A stretch of DNA of 64,000 nucleotides from Marinicella algicola. Its GTDB lineage: Bacteria > Pseudomonadota > Gammaproteobacteria > Xanthomonadales > Marinicellaceae. The stretch covers positions 746,501 through 810,500 of the forward strand of contig NZ_JAQOMR010000001.1 in the NCBI RefSeq assembly GCF_028401385.1, given 5' to 3'. A program made the translations under genes and the position numbers. Shown here in pieces: positions 31,475 to 41,738 of this stretch (the stretch's first letter is position 1; every line of letters starts with the position of its first letter). The notes under the pieces were generated by a model. The model did no database searches. It was not told the DNA's origin and worked only from the letters and a program-made list of their open reading frames with translations.

Positions 31475-32147
31475 TCAATCGCCGAATTGCGCCGACGCGG
31501 AAATCAGGTCGGCGCCATTCTTGTATCTGCGATAGTCGATCGCGAGATTTTCGATCGCCCGTCCGGCGATCAGGATGAAGCTGATGGGCACGGAGATCAG
31601 CAGCCACCACTGCATCACATTGTCGGTGCCGAGCAGGATCTGGAAATTTGCCGCCGAGTTGAACACCACCCGAGTCGAGGTGACCACGACGATCCAGGAA
31701 AACGTGAACCAGAGAATGGCATCGACGATCAGGCAGGCAAACTGGAAGGTCCGTGGCATCATCGAGCGGAATTCTGCAAAGCTGAGGTGGTTGCGGAATT
31801 TGAGATTATAGGCGCAGCCGGCCCAGCTCATGATCAGGAACAGGAATGGCGGCAAGGTCGTCGACCATGGCGCCTGCACCGAGAATACGAAACGGCGGAT
31901 GACCTCGACCCCGATGATCGCGGCGATCAGCAGATAGGACCAGATCATCACCGATTTCTCGAAGTGGCGCTCAAGTGCTGGAAATCGTCCGTACAGAACG
32001 GCAACGAGGAGGCCGCCAAAAAGCGTCGCAAAAACCGACAAGCCAGGCGCCGTTCGTGCCAAGCGCACTGCTTATCGTCCAACTATCCCAGCTTGGTATT
32101 GCCGCAACAATCGACCAGGCTTCGCCAAACAACGAATCCAACGTCAT
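31475..32147 (-). CDS. iseL: TRAP transporter small permease (DctQ type), probable isethionate importer
   Basis: The small four-helix subunit, about 224 residues. The N-terminus TLDSLFGEAWSIVAAIPSWD starts at ATG 32147 after an excellent ribosome site (GGAGGAG). Beyond the break near 32053 (one surplus T) the frame continues with SVFATLFGGLLVAVLYGRF and helices such as WSYLLIAAIIGVEVIRRFVF and FLFLIMSWAGCAYNLKFRNH. The last pattern with Arg/His is conserved in DctQ. It is slightly longer than common DctQ proteins (about 170) because of an N-terminal extension. It lies between the binding-protein gene and dctM. Confidence 0.82.
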
Positions 32148-32219
32148 CTCCTCCCAAAGTGATGTTTCCGTCCGCGCTTCAGCCGAAAGGCAGTGCCGCG
32201 GTCCGGCGATCGTCTGCAA

Positions 32220-32248
32220 CAGCCGGCATCCCTCCAGAGTGCCGGCTG
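32220..32248. other. Hairpin between the TRAP binding-protein and small-permease genes
   Basis: CAGCCGGCA (32220-32228) pairs perfectly with TGCCGGCTG (32240-32248) over an 11-base loop, about 25 bases after the binding-protein stop when read on the coding strand. As at dppA/dppB, it may stabilise the upstream message or reduce read-through so that binding protein exceeds permease. No T-run follows on the coding strand. Confidence 0.5.
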
Positions 32249-32273
32249 TCTTTATATAGTCGCTGGCGCTAGA

Positions 32274-33509
32274 TCAGCTTTTCCACCAGCGGCGCGGTTC
32301 GACATTTTCAGGCTTCATGTCGGCCGGGACCTCGCGGGCGATGGCGCTGATTTCAGCGTAGGTGTCAATGCCGCCGGCCCAGTTGTTGAGCCGCTCGCGC
32401 CACTGTTCCCACGGGCCGGGGTTGAATTCCGGCGAGCACATTTCCTCTGCCATCTTGATCTGGTCGTCTGCAAGAAACGCAGGCCGAACATTGTATTCAT
32501 CGAAGATGGTGCCGGGAAGCTGCGGATCGGAGAAGCCGACCGTCTTGACCAGCGCTGCCTCATTGGCCGCCTGAATCTGTACCTGTGTCAGATAGGCTGA
32601 TTCCATCACCGCTTCCTGCACCTCCGGCTCGAACCGGTCGAACGCCTTCGAGGAGATGGAGGTGTGCTCCGTGCCGCAGAAGAATTTGAGGTCGACGGAT
32701 TGTGAGACAACCGGTGACATGTTCGCATATGCCACGGCAGACGCCCAGGTTTCCGCGCCGTCGATCAGTCCCTGCTTGAGACCGTCAAGTGTTTCTTCCC
32801 AGGCGATCGGAACCGGGTTGAGGTTCAAGAGCTGCATGGCGATACGGCCAAGCTGTGTGCCGGTGACGCGGTTCTTGGTGCCGAAAAGCTCCTCCAGCTT
32901 GGTGATTGTTGGCTGATCATCATATTTCATGCCGAGCTGGATGCCGCGCAGCTCGCAATGCGAGAACAGGAATTTCAGCCCGTGGCGTTTTTCCAGCGGA
33001 TCCCGCAGGATGCGCTGCGAACCGGGGCTGTAAAGGAAGTGATACTGCGAGGCCCGGCCCGGGAACATATAGGCATAGTCCAACACGTTCAGATAGGGCG
33101 CGCCGCCGGCCGAGTTCTGGGTCGATGCGGCATAGAGGTCGATAATGCCGAGCTGCGTCTTCTCCACGCAGTTCAACTGCCCGCAGATCTGGTTGTCGCC
33201 GATGAACTCGACGCGCACCAGACCGTTGGTGCGTGATTCGAGGTCGCGGGCAAATTCCAGGCAGCCGGCACGCTCAATCAGAAGATTGCGCGCGTTGAAC
33301 CCGGATGCACCGTATTTCAGCGTGTATTTCGGCTCCTTCGAAAAACGCTTCTCATAGGTCGACTCGACCGCCTGTGCCAGGCGCGGCAGCGTAACGACGC
33401 CTGCCATCGAACTTGCCGCAAGCAGCGTCGAGCTCAATCCGAATTTTCCTGAAAGTTTGAATAAATCGCGCCGCGATATGCCGCGCAGCTTCTCGTTCAG
33501 TCCAGACAT
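32274..33509 (-). CDS. iseK: TRAP transporter solute-binding protein (DctP type), probable isethionate-binding protein
   Basis: An intact 411-residue binding protein with a twin-arginine signal ([10 protein letters not shown] followed by a hydrophobic stretch and PRLAQA), so it is exported folded. DctP features are [41 protein letters not shown] and [20 protein letters not shown]. It is divergent from iseJ with 114 bases between the starts, which should hold both promoters. It determines the substrate of the TRAP system. Isethionate is inferred from neighbours, as in the described IseKLM systems of alphaproteobacteria. Confidence 0.83.
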   Translation of the reverse strand: MSGLNEKLRGISRRDLFKLSGKFGLSSTLLAASSMAGVVTLPRLAQAVESTYEKRFSKEPKYTLKYGASGFNARNLLIERAGCLEFARDLESRTNGLVRVEFIGDNQICGQLNCVEKTQLGIIDLYAASTQNSAGGAPYLNVLDYAYMFPGRASQYHFLYSPGSQRILRDPLEKRHGLKFLFSHCELRGIQLGMKYDDQPTITKLEELFGTKNRVTGTQLGRIAMQLLNLNPVPIAWEETLDGLKQGLIDGAETWASAVAYANMSPVVSQSVDLKFFCGTEHTSISSKAFDRFEPEVQEAVMESAYLTQVQIQAANEAALVKTVGFSDPQLPGTIFDEYNVRPAFLADDQIKMAEEMCSPEFNPGPWEQWRERLNNWAGGIDTYAEISAIAREVPADMKPENVEPRRWWKS

Positions 33510-33540
33510 TTCTTCCCTCCCTCTGAAAAAATGAGACTTG

Positions 33541-33569
33541 CAGTATCGATTTCAATCATATATCGACTG
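33541..33569. promoter_or_regulatory. Imperfect palindrome between iseK and iseJ, candidate IclR-type operator
   Basis: CAGTATCGAT (33541-33550) and ATATCGACTG (33560-33569) form an imperfect inverted repeat with a nine-base centre, in the 114-base divergent gap. It overlaps a weak promoter-like arrangement on the plus strand (TTGCAG, 17 bases, TATCGA). IclR proteins bind short palindromes in such gaps, so this is the best local candidate for the IseR site. Confidence 0.35.
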
Positions 33570-33623
33570 TCCTTGCAAGGAATATTCGTCGCCTCGGCGG
33601 CAATTCAGGGCTTGAGGGGGCTC

Positions 33624-35237
33624 ATGGAGCGGCTGGAAGCAGATTATGTGATTGTCGGAGCAGGGTCGGCGGGCTGTGTGATTGCCAACAGGCTGAGTGC
33701 GGATCCAACGTTCGTGTCGTGCTGCTGGAGGCAGGCCCGACCGACTGGAATCCGTGGATCCACATCCCCGTTGGCTATTTCCGCATGATGCACAATCCGT
33801 CTGTCGACTGGTGCTACAGGACCGAGCCGGACCCGGGCCTTAATGGCCGTTCTCTTGACTGGCCACGCGGCAAGGTGCTCGGCGGATCATCCTCACTGAA
33901 CGGCCTGCTTTATGTGCGCGGCCAGAGCCAGGACTATGACCGCTGGGCCCAGATGGGCAATGCTGGCTGGAGCTGGGAGGACGTTCTGCCGCTGTTCAAG
34001 CGTTCTGAAAATCAGGAGCGTGGCGAGGATGAGTATCACGGCGCAAAAGGCGAGCTTTCGGTCTCGAACATGCGTCTGCAGCGGCCGATCTGCGATGCCT
34101 GGGTGGCTGCCGCCAATGCCGCTGGTTATCCCTTCAACCCGGATTATAACGGTGCCACGCAGGAAGGAGTTGGTTATTTCCAGCTCACGGCGCGAAAGGG
34201 GCGGCGGTGTTCTTCCGCCGTTGCATTCCTGAAGCCGGCGCGCAAGCGGCCCAACCTGATCGTCGTCACCGGCGCACTGGTGCAGAAGGTTGTGATCGAG
34301 GATGGCCGCGCCACCGGTGTCAGCTACTTGGCGCGCGGCGAGACAGAGGCGTTGCTGACCGCGCGGCGCGAGGTCATCCTGTCATCCGGCGCCATCAATT
34401 CGCCCCAGCTTCTGATGCTTTCCGGCATCGGCGATGCGGAGCAACTGAAGAAGAACGGTATCGATGTCGTGCGCCATTCCCCGGATGTCGGCCGTAATCT
34501 TCAGGACCATCTTCAGGCACGTCTGGTGTTCAAATGTAACGAGCCGACATTGAACGACGAGGTGCGCAGCATTTTCAACCAGGCCCGGATCGCGCTGAAA
34601 TATGCCCTGTTCCGTGCTGGACCGATGACCATGGCCGCAAGCCTCGCCACCGGTTTCCTGCGCACCGGCGATCATGTCGAAACGCCCGATATCCAGTTTC
34701 ATGTCCAGCCGTGGTCGGCGGACAGCCCGGGCGAGGGGTGCATCCGTTTTCGGCCTTCACCATGTCGGTCTGCCAGCTGCGGCCGGAAAGCCGGGGGAGA
34801 TCGTGCTTGATGGCCCGGACCCGCGCACTTATCCGAAGATCCATCCCAATTATCTCTCGACCGAGACCGACCGCCGCACCGTCGTCGAAGGTGTGCGTAT
34901 TGCCCGGCGGATCGCACGGCAGGCGCCGCTCAACTCCAAGATTTCGGAGGAATTCCGACCGGCTAGTGATCTGGCGATGGATGACTACGAGGGCACGCTG
35001 GCCTGGGCGCGCGATTATTCCACGACGATATATCACCCGACCGGCACCTGCCGTATGGGCCAGGATGAGCGCGCCGTTGTCGATGAGCGATTAAGAGTGC
35101 GCGGCGTTCAAGGGCTGCGTGTCGCCGACTGCTCGATCATGCCGGAAATCGTCTCCGGCAACACCAACGCGCCGGCGATCATGATCGGCGAGAAGCTGAG
35201 TGATCTTATTCGCGAGGAATACAGCGCGAATGCCTGA
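33624..35237 (+). CDS. iseJ: GMC-family flavin dehydrogenase, probable isethionate dehydrogenase
   Basis: A choline-dehydrogenase-like FAD enzyme of about 538 residues. The FAD-binding motif is [17 protein letters not shown]; further GMC motifs are [43 protein letters not shown] and the C-terminal [10 protein letters not shown] with [12 protein letters not shown]. In isethionate users the homologous IseJ oxidises isethionate to sulfoacetaldehyde. Breaks occur near 33707 (one A missing), 34735 and 34793 (one G missing each). They rejoin as [25 protein letters not shown] and ESRGEIVLDG. ATG 33624 follows GAGGGGG. Xsc follows 48 bases later. Confidence 0.83.
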
Positions 35238-35285
35238 TCGCAGAAACCACAATAAGAGTTCGAAAATTCGGAGAGGAGAAACCCG

Positions 35286-37056
35286 ATGAAAATGACAACC
35301 GAGGAAGCCTTCGTCAAAGTCCTGCAGATGCACAGCATTCAGCACGCCTTTGGGATTATCGGTTCGGCGATGATGCCGATTTCAGACCTGTTCCCGCAAG
35401 CGGGCATCAAGTTCTGGGACTGTGCGCATGAATGCAATGCCGGGATGATGGCCGATGGCTACAGCCGGGCCAGCGGACAGATGTCGATGGTGGTTGCCCA
35501 GAACGGTCCCGGCATTACCTCGCTGGTGACCCCGGTCAAGACCGCATACTGGAACCACACGCCGCTTCTGGTGGTCACCCCGCAGGCCGCCAACAAGACC
35601 ATGGGGCAAGGCGGCTTTCAGGAAGTCGAGCAGATGGCGCTGTTCAAGGATATGGTTGCCTATCAGGAAGAAGTGCGCGATCCGACCCGGATGGCTGAAG
35701 TGCTCAACCGCGTGATCCTCAAGGCCAAACGCGCCTGCGGTCCGGCGCAGATCAACGTGCCCCGCGACTTCTGGACCCAAATTGTCGATATCGACCTGCC
35801 GGCCATCGTCGAATTCGAGCGTCCTGCCGGTGGCGAAGAGGCGGTTGACCGTGCGGCCGCACTTTTGAGTAAGGCGAAGTTCCCGGTCATTCTCAATGGC
35901 GCCGGCGTCGTTCTTGGCGGCGCGATCGATGCGTCGAAGGCGCTTGCCGAGCGGCTCGATGCGCCGGTCTGCGTCGGCTACCAGCACAATGATGCGTTTC
36001 CCGGTTCGCATCCTTTGTTTGCCGGGCCGCTTGGCTATAACGGCTCCAAGGCGGCGATGGAGCTGATCGCCAAGGCCGATGTGGTGCTGGCGCTCGGCAC
36101 CCGCCTCAATCCGTTTTCCACGCTGCCGGGCTACGGGATCGATTACTGGCCGAAGGATGCCGAGATCATTCAGGTCGACATCAATCCGGACCGGATCGGT
36201 CTCACCAAGACGGTGACGGTCGGCATTGTCGGTGATTCGAAGAAGGTCGCCACCGGCATTCTCGACCGGCTTTCCGGTTCCGCCGGTGATGCCGACCGCG
36301 AGCAACGCAAGGCACTGATTGCCAAAACCAAATCGGCCTGGGCGCAGGAGTTGACCTCGCTTGACCACGAGGAGGATGATGCCGGGACAAGCTGGAACGA
36401 GCGCGCCCGTGACCGCGAGCCGGAGCGGATGAGCCCGCGTATGGCTTGGCGGGCGATCCAGAAAGCGATGCCGAAAGATGCGATTATCACCTCGGATATC
36501 GGCAATAATTGTGCCATCGGCAATGCCTATCCGACCTTTGAGGAGGGACGCAAATATCTTGCGCCCGGCCTGTTCGGCCCATGCGGCTATGGTTTCCCCG
36601 CGATCACCGGTGCCAAGATTGGCAAGCCGGAAACCCCGGTCATCGGCTTTGCCGGCGACGGCGCCTTCGGCATTTCCATGAATGAAATGGTGTCGTTGAA
36701 ACGGGAAGACTGGCCGGCGATCACCATGGTGATCTTCCGCAACTATCAGTGGGGGCTGAAAAGCGCAACACGACGCTGTGGTTCGATGATAATTTCGTCG
36801 GAACCGAACTCTCGCTTGACGTGCGCTATGCCGACATTGCCAAAGCCTGCGGTGTCGAGGGTGTTCAGGTCACGACGATGGATGCGCTTTCCTCCGAGCT
36901 CGACAAGGCAATTGAGCGGCAGATGAAGGAGAAGAAAACCACCTTCATCGAGGTTGTGCTCAATCAGGAGTTGGGCGAACCCTTCCGCCGCGACGCTATG
37001 AAAAGCCGGTTTCCGTGGCCGGGATCGACCCCGCGGACATGCGCGCCAACGCGTGA
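35286..37056 (+). CDS. xsc: Sulfoacetaldehyde acetyltransferase
   Basis: A thiamine-diphosphate enzyme of about 590 residues that turns sulfoacetaldehyde plus phosphate into acetyl phosphate and sulfite (EC 2.3.3.15). Xsc hallmarks are the N-terminal MTTEEAFVKVLQMHSIQHAFGIIGSAMMPISD, AHECNAGMMADGYSRASGQ and ThDP-binding GFAGDGAFGISMNEM with NYQWGAEKRNTTLWFDDN. These are distinct from acetolactate synthases. Breaks are near 36755 (one G missing) and near 37002 (one A missing, restoring MKKPVSVAGIDPADMRANA). A ribosome site GGAGAGGAG precedes ATG 35286. It is the central carbon-sulfur bond-cleaving step of the island. Confidence 0.93.
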
Positions 37057-37123
37057 CGGCAAGATAATGAGAGGCCGGAAAATGTTCTCCGGCCTCTCCG
37101 TCATCTTCCGGGGAGGGAAGAAT

Positions 37124-38158
37124 ATGGCCGATGATGGCCCAAAAGCCGATACGCTGACGCGTGTCCGCAGCTTTTTCGATATCAATAAATACGGTCTTCT
37201 TGTCTGTGCGCTGATCGCGACCGCAGCGCAGTTTCTGTCTGAGCATTACGGCGCGCCGGCCATGCTGATGGCGCTTCTGATCGGCATCGCTTTTCATTTT
37301 CTGACCGAGGATGCCCGCTGCGCTGCCGGCATCGACCTCACTGCGAAGAAGGTGCTGCGCTTCGGCGTTGCCATTCTCGGCGCGCGCATCAGTGCTGATA
37401 TGCTGATCGGGCTTGGCTGGCAGATGGTTCTGGCTCTGGTGCTGGCGGTTGCCGGAACCATTCTTTTCGGTGTAGCGGTTGCCCGGATGATGGGGCGAAG
37501 CTGGCATTTCGGCGCCTTGTCCGGCGGTTCGGTCGCCATCTGCGGTGCATCCGCCGCCATGGCGATTGCCGCTGTGCTGCCGAAGGATGAGCATTCCGAG
37601 CGCAATCTGATCTTCGTCGTCATGGGTGTGACGATCCTGAGCACGATCGCGATGATTTTCTATCCGATCCTGACCAGCGTGCTTGCCTTTACCGATGTCC
37701 AGTCGGGAACCTTTCTCGGCGGCACGATCCACGATGTCGCTCAGGTCGTCGGTGCAGGATTTTCGGTATCGGTGCCTGCCGGCGAGATGGCGACACTGGT
37801 GAAGCTGATCCGGGTGACGATGCTGGCGCCGGTCATTCTGGTGCTCTCGCTGGTGATCCGTAACCAGATGGCGGGCCGGGTGGAAGAGGCTGGCAGGCCG
37901 CCGCTTCTGCCATTTTTCGTGATCGCCTTTCTCGTGCTGGCAGCAGCAAACACATTCGGCCTCGTTCCCGAGGCACTCGGCCTTCTGCTTGCGGAGATTT
38001 CCCGTTGGGCGCTACTGTTCGCGGTGGCGGCGGTGGGCATGAAGACTTCGCTCAAAAGCATGCTGCAGGTCGGCGGCCAGGCGATCCTGCTGATCGTTCT
38101 GGAAACCCTGTTCATCGGCACGGTCGTGCTGGTGGGCACAATCGTGATTGTGAGGTGA
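37124..38158 (+). CDS. UPF0324 (YeiH/TauZ-like) membrane protein, putative sulfate/sulfite exporter
   Basis: An intact 344-residue membrane protein with about ten helices. Family hallmarks are KVLRFGVAILGARIS, FGALSGGSVAICGASAAMAIAAVLP and GTFLGGTIHDVAQVVGAGFSVS, followed by AVAAVGMKTSLKSML. UPF0324 proteins are found in sulfonate clusters as suspected exporters of the sulfate or sulfite released by Xsc. ATG 37124 has a clear ribosome site (GGGAGGG); the open frame extends upstream without family similarity. It sits between xsc and pta, so its function in anion export follows mainly from context. Confidence 0.8.
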   Translation: MADDGPKADTLTRVRSFFDINKYGLLVCALIATAAQFLSEHYGAPAMLMALLIGIAFHFLTEDARCAAGIDLTAKKVLRFGVAILGARISADMLIGLGWQMVLALVLAVAGTILFGVAVARMMGRSWHFGALSGGSVAICGASAAMAIAAVLPKDEHSERNLIFVVMGVTILSTIAMIFYPILTSVLAFTDVQSGTFLGGTIHDVAQVVGAGFSVSVPAGEMATLVKLIRVTMLAPVILVLSLVIRNQMAGRVEEAGRPPLLPFFVIAFLVLAAANTFGLVPEALGLLLAEISRWALLFAVAAVGMKTSLKSMLQVGGQAILLIVLETLFIGTVVLVGTIVIVR

Positions 38159-38162
38159 AAGC

Positions 38163-39167
38163 ATGAAACCGCTTGAGAAGATCATGGCCGCCGCAAAGCG
38201 GCTCGACAAGAAGATCGTTCTGCCCGAGGCCGACGATCCGCGTATTCTGGAGGCGGCCTGCAAAGCGGCCGAAATGGGGCTTGCGCGCATCGTGCTTGTC
38301 GGCAATCGGGAGCAGATCGCGGAACGATGCTCGATTCTGGGGCTGACGTTTTCGGCCTCGATCGAGACGGAGGATCCGCAAACCTCCCCACTTTTCGAGG
38401 AGCTTGCCGCGCTCTATTTCAGGCTCCGAAAGCATAAGGGGATCAGCGAAGAGGACGCCGCAGCGGCTGCGCGCGAGCCCCATGTGTTCGCGGCCCTGAT
38501 GGTCAAGGCGGATCACGCCGACGGAACCGTCGGCGGCGCGCATCATTCGACCGCCGATATGGTGCGCACGGCCATCCAGGTGATTGGCCCGGCGCCGGGA
38601 ACGCGGCTGGTCTCGAGTTTCTTCCTGATGCTGATGGAAGGTGACCACCACCCGAAGAAAGGCGCGTTCATCTTCTGCGATCCGGCGTTGGTCATCGATC
38701 CCAATCCCGGTGATCTCAGCAAGATCGCGATTGCGGCTGCTCATTCCTATGAAGTGCTGACCGGCGAAACGCCGAAGATTGCGATGCTCTCCTTCGCCAC
38801 GCGCGGCAGTGCCTCGCACCCGTCCGTAGACAAGGTCGAGGCGGCGGTGAAGCTTGTGTCCCTCAACCGGCCCGATCTACTGCTAGACGGTCCGATCCAG
38901 TTCGATGCCGCCTTCGTGCCGGAAGTGGCCGCAGCCAAGGGCGCGCGTGAGCCGCTCGGCGGTGAGGCCAACATCTTCATCTTCCCCAATCTGGAGTCCG
39001 GCAATATCGGATACAAGATTGCCGAGCGCATCGGTGGTGCCACCGCAGTCGGTCCGGTGTTGCAGGGGCTGGCAAAACCTGCCAACGATCTTTCGCGCGG
39101 CTGCTCTGCAGAGGATGTGCTCGATATGATTGCGGTCACGGCGTGCCAGGTCGATGCGCATCTATGA
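38163..39167 (+). CDS. pta: Phosphate acetyltransferase (phosphotransacetylase)
   Basis: An intact 334-residue enzyme that converts the acetyl phosphate made by Xsc to acetyl-CoA. Motifs are KKIVLPEADDPRILEAA, MVKADHADGTVGGAHHSTADMVRT and SSFFLMLMEG. Later come SYEVLTGETPKIAMLSFATRGSA and LGGEANIFIFPNLESGNIGYKIAER, the short Pta form without an N-terminal DRTGG-like domain. It begins 4 bases after the exporter stop. Its place directly behind xsc is the classical sulfoacetaldehyde arrangement. Confidence 0.93.
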   Translation: MKPLEKIMAAAKRLDKKIVLPEADDPRILEAACKAAEMGLARIVLVGNREQIAERCSILGLTFSASIETEDPQTSPLFEELAALYFRLRKHKGISEEDAAAAAREPHVFAALMVKADHADGTVGGAHHSTADMVRTAIQVIGPAPGTRLVSSFFLMLMEGDHHPKKGAFIFCDPALVIDPNPGDLSKIAIAAAHSYEVLTGETPKIAMLSFATRGSASHPSVDKVEAAVKLVSLNRPDLLLDGPIQFDAAFVPEVAAAKGAREPLGGEANIFIFPNLESGNIGYKIAERIGGATAVGPVLQGLAKPANDLSRGCSAEDVLDMIAVTACQVDAHL

Positions 39168-39215
39168 TGGAGGAAAGTCTGAGGCAGAGATTTCAGCGCG
39201 CCCGGAGACGGGCGG

Positions 39216-39976
39216 ATGCCTGATCTTGCCTTCACATTGCCAGTCTATCTGGGCTTTGCGCTGATCCTGTCGGTTGGCGCTTTTTTCGCGGCTTTTCCGG
39301 TTTCGGCATGGCACTTGTGGCGATGCCGCTGCTCATTTTGCTGGTGCCACCGACCGTTGCCATTCTGGCGCTGATGATTGTGCAGATCGTGCTCAGCAGT
39401 TTTGACATGAGGGAGTGTTTTGGGTTTGCCGATCGTCAGGCGGTCGGCATTCTTGCAGTTGCCGCTCTGTTTGGGACGCCGGTCGGGTTGATAGCCATCG
39501 GCTTTGTGCCGCTCTGGCTGGCGCAGATCATCATCGGCGTGATCGCCGGTGCTGCTGCGGTAGCGCTGTTTTTCCGGTTTTCGCTGAAGGCCGAGCTCGG
39601 TGTTGCCAGAACCGGCGCGGTCGGCTTTTTCGCCGGGCTTTTCGGCGGGTTGGCGGCAGCACCCGGTCCGCCGGTGGTGGCCTATTTTCTCGCACGTGAG
39701 GTGGCACCGCGCCAGAAGCGGGCCTCGATGATCCTGCTGTTTGCGATCATGGCGGTGTTTGCGCTGCTGACTGCGGCCATCAGAGGCACGCTCAGCCTCG
39801 ATATCGTATTGTTGGGATTATTTTCCTCGCCCTTCTGCTATGCCGGATCGGCGTTGGGCGCGGCATGTTTCCGGCGCGGGTCGGATGATGGCTACCGAAT
39901 TCTGGCGCTCGCCGCCATGGAGTTTTCGGCTCTGTTCAGCATTGTGCTGGGACTGGCACGGTTGTTCCGCGGTTAG
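39216..39976 (+). CDS. tauE: TauE/SafE-family membrane protein, probable sulfite exporter
   Basis: A membrane protein of about 254 residues with seven to eight helices. The family pattern GAFFAGFSGFGMALVAMPLL is restored by adding one T near 39295; the second repeat is GAVGFFAGLFGGLAAAPGPPVVAYFL. TauE/SafE proteins export sulfite or sulfoacetate in sulfonate-degrading bacteria. It starts at ATG 39216, 48 bases after pta, and closes the island. With the UPF0324 protein it gives the cluster two candidate anion exporters. Confidence 0.85.
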
Positions 39977-40836
39977 CCCGAACTCAACTGACCGGTCGTC
40001 AGAGTTCGGTTTTTCGTCAGCATCCGGTCGTTCAAGCCGGGAATGTTCGAACAGGCCCGGATAAGCCAGCCCGACCCTTGCCTGCAGGCCACACCACCAC
40101 TTGCGATTGGCCGGGCAGTTTACCGGGTGTTCCAGATCGGGCATGCCATTGACCCGTTTCTTGCCCGGATTCCGGCGTGCAAAGGTCATAAGAGGCCCGA
40201 GAAAGAACGAGCGCGTCGTCAGAAACGGACGATTGGACCAGTTTATGCAGTCGGAATGGGTGAGATAGAATCCATCTTCGAGCTTTCGGATAAACCGGTT
40301 TCCGTTCTCGATTGTATCCGCCATTGCAATTGATTCATGCACGCGCAATCGAGCTGCGAGCGGCCGCAGATAACCGCGAAGCGTCTTGCGCAGCGGTTCT
40401 TCGGGCTTCCAGTAGCGCAAAAACGGTGTGAGACACCGGACTTGCGTTCGCCAAGCTGGAAGGCTTTCATTTCATGTTGATCGAACAGAAACACAGCGCG
40501 CTTCAGAAGATCGCGTGCATGATCGCTCGCCACAAAGAAATTGTCGCTCTCGACGATCAGAATACGCTCGCTCGAAAGGCTTTCTGCGCAGCGCGCAAGC
40601 CCCTCCTGGATACCGAGATTTTTCTCGGTCGCCACCGGTTCGAAGTCATAGCGCCGGGCGATGTCCATTTCTTCCGGACTGCCTTCCTGACAGACCACTG
40701 TACGCTGGGAAAACAGGTCGCCTACAGGCTGAAGAGAACGCAAGGTGCGCTCCAGGGTCCTGGGCGATTTCCATGTCAGCACGGAGAGACCGACTTCTGG
40801 AAACGGGCCTTCCTGCATGTCTGAAAGGGACGTCAT
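39973..40836 (-). CDS. Glycosyltransferase-like protein (GT-A/family 2 fold), end uncertain
   Basis: A protein of about 285 residues. The N-terminal GLSVLTWKSPRTLERTLRSLQPVGDLF and RILIVESDNFFVASDHARDLLKRA resemble the nucleotide-sugar-binding half of family-2 glycosyltransferases, with a D-x-N in place of the usual DxD. A break near 40416 (one T missing) restores VSHRFLRYWKPEEPL. As read, the frame runs to 39818, overlapping tauE by 159 bases. Stops in the other two frames lie at 39973 and 39984, so another indel near the end is likely and I place the stop at 39973. ATG 40836 is the first family-like start. Function uncertain. Confidence 0.55.
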
Positions 40837-40947
40837 TTTGATTTCCCGATACCCGGAGTCACGAGGTCGTCGGTGCCAGCAGCCAATGCCCGACAGCAAT
40901 ATGCCATCGGGGTGTTGGCTTTTCTGAGCATGGCCGAGAGCCGGTTC

Positions 40948-41424
40948 CTAACGCCACAAAATCTCAAGAATTTCGTAGGCGCGCGAACCACCGGGTGCAT
41001 TGACCTCGATGCTGTCACCAACTTCCTTGCTGATGAGCGCGCGCGAGATCGGGGACGAAACAGAGATCCGGCCGGACTTAACATCGGCTTCAAGGTCACC
41101 GACGATCTGGTAGATCTTTTCTTCTTCCGTATCTTCGTCGATGAGTTTCACAGTTGCACCGAAGCGCACCGTGTCACCGGACATCTTGGTCGGGTCAATG
41201 ACTTCAGCGCGTGTGGTCACGTCCTCAAGCTCGTCTATGCGGCCTTCATTGTAGCTCTGGGCTTCCTTGGCAGCATGGTATTCGGCATTTTCCGAGAGGT
41301 CGCCATGGGCGCGCGCTTCGGAAATCGCCTGAATAATGCGAGGACGTTCCTCCTGCTGACGCCAGCGGAGCTCTTCCCTGAGCTTCTCGGAGCCGATTTT
41401 GGTCATCGGTACTTTCTCGACCAT
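40948..41424 (-). CDS. greA: Transcription elongation factor GreA
   Basis: An intact 158-residue GreA. The N-terminal coiled coil contains the catalytic acidic tip in [17 protein letters not shown]; the C-terminal FKBP-like domain includes [33 protein letters not shown]. It rescues backtracked RNA polymerase by stimulating transcript cleavage. The start [19 protein letters not shown] is chosen at 41424. The leader upstream carries a -10-like TATAAT (41628-41623) and a terminator-like hairpin, described separately. Confidence 0.95.
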   Translation of the reverse strand: MVEKVPMTKIGSEKLREELRWRQQEERPRIIQAISEARAHGDLSENAEYHAAKEAQSYNEGRIDELEDVTTRAEVIDPTKMSGDTVRFGATVKLIDEDTEEEKIYQIVGDLEADVKSGRISVSSPISRALISKEVGDSIEVNAPGGSRAYEILEILWR

Positions 41425-41559
41425 ATTCTTGTCCTTTGGTCATTTGCGAAGCGGCGGCGCAGGTCAGGCTTAAGGGCCGTTTCCTGCCGCCGCCGCATGT
41501 GTGCAAGCGTTAGTTTGTGAGACAAACAGCCCTCCACTTAGGAAGTCCCAAGCTGCATT

Positions 41560-41628
41560 GCCACATAAAAAGAAACAGGTTCCGAAGCGTTGACCCCGGA
41601 ACCAGTTTCGAACCTGATGCGCATTATA
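41560..41628 (-). promoter_or_regulatory. greA promoter and terminator-like leader hairpin
   Basis: On the minus strand TATAAT occurs at 41628-41623, so transcription would start near 41616. Thirteen bases on, GGTTCCG/CGGAACC (41603-41597 with 41584-41578) makes a perfect 7-bp stem, followed at once by a T-rich stretch (TGTTTCTTTTT, 41577-41567). The whole looks like a rho-independent terminator in the greA leader, about 140 bases before the start codon. In Escherichia coli a comparable leader terminator gives the small RNA GraL; similarity here is by arrangement only. The rest of the gap 41425-41738 holds no recognised gene. Confidence 0.5.
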
Positions 41629-41738
41629 GCAGAAGCCTTGACGCCATTTCCAGATAAATCGACGGTCGGGCTTTGCGACAAACGTTCCGCCGTCATGACG
41701 AAAAGGTTCCGGGTGTGCGGTCCGTATCCGGCGTGGTG

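Noticed and set aside
34575..36368. Long minus-strand frames (for example 35382-36368) opposite iseJ and xsc
   Set aside because: They are antisense to conserved motifs of the GMC and Xsc enzymes and have no recognisable domain.
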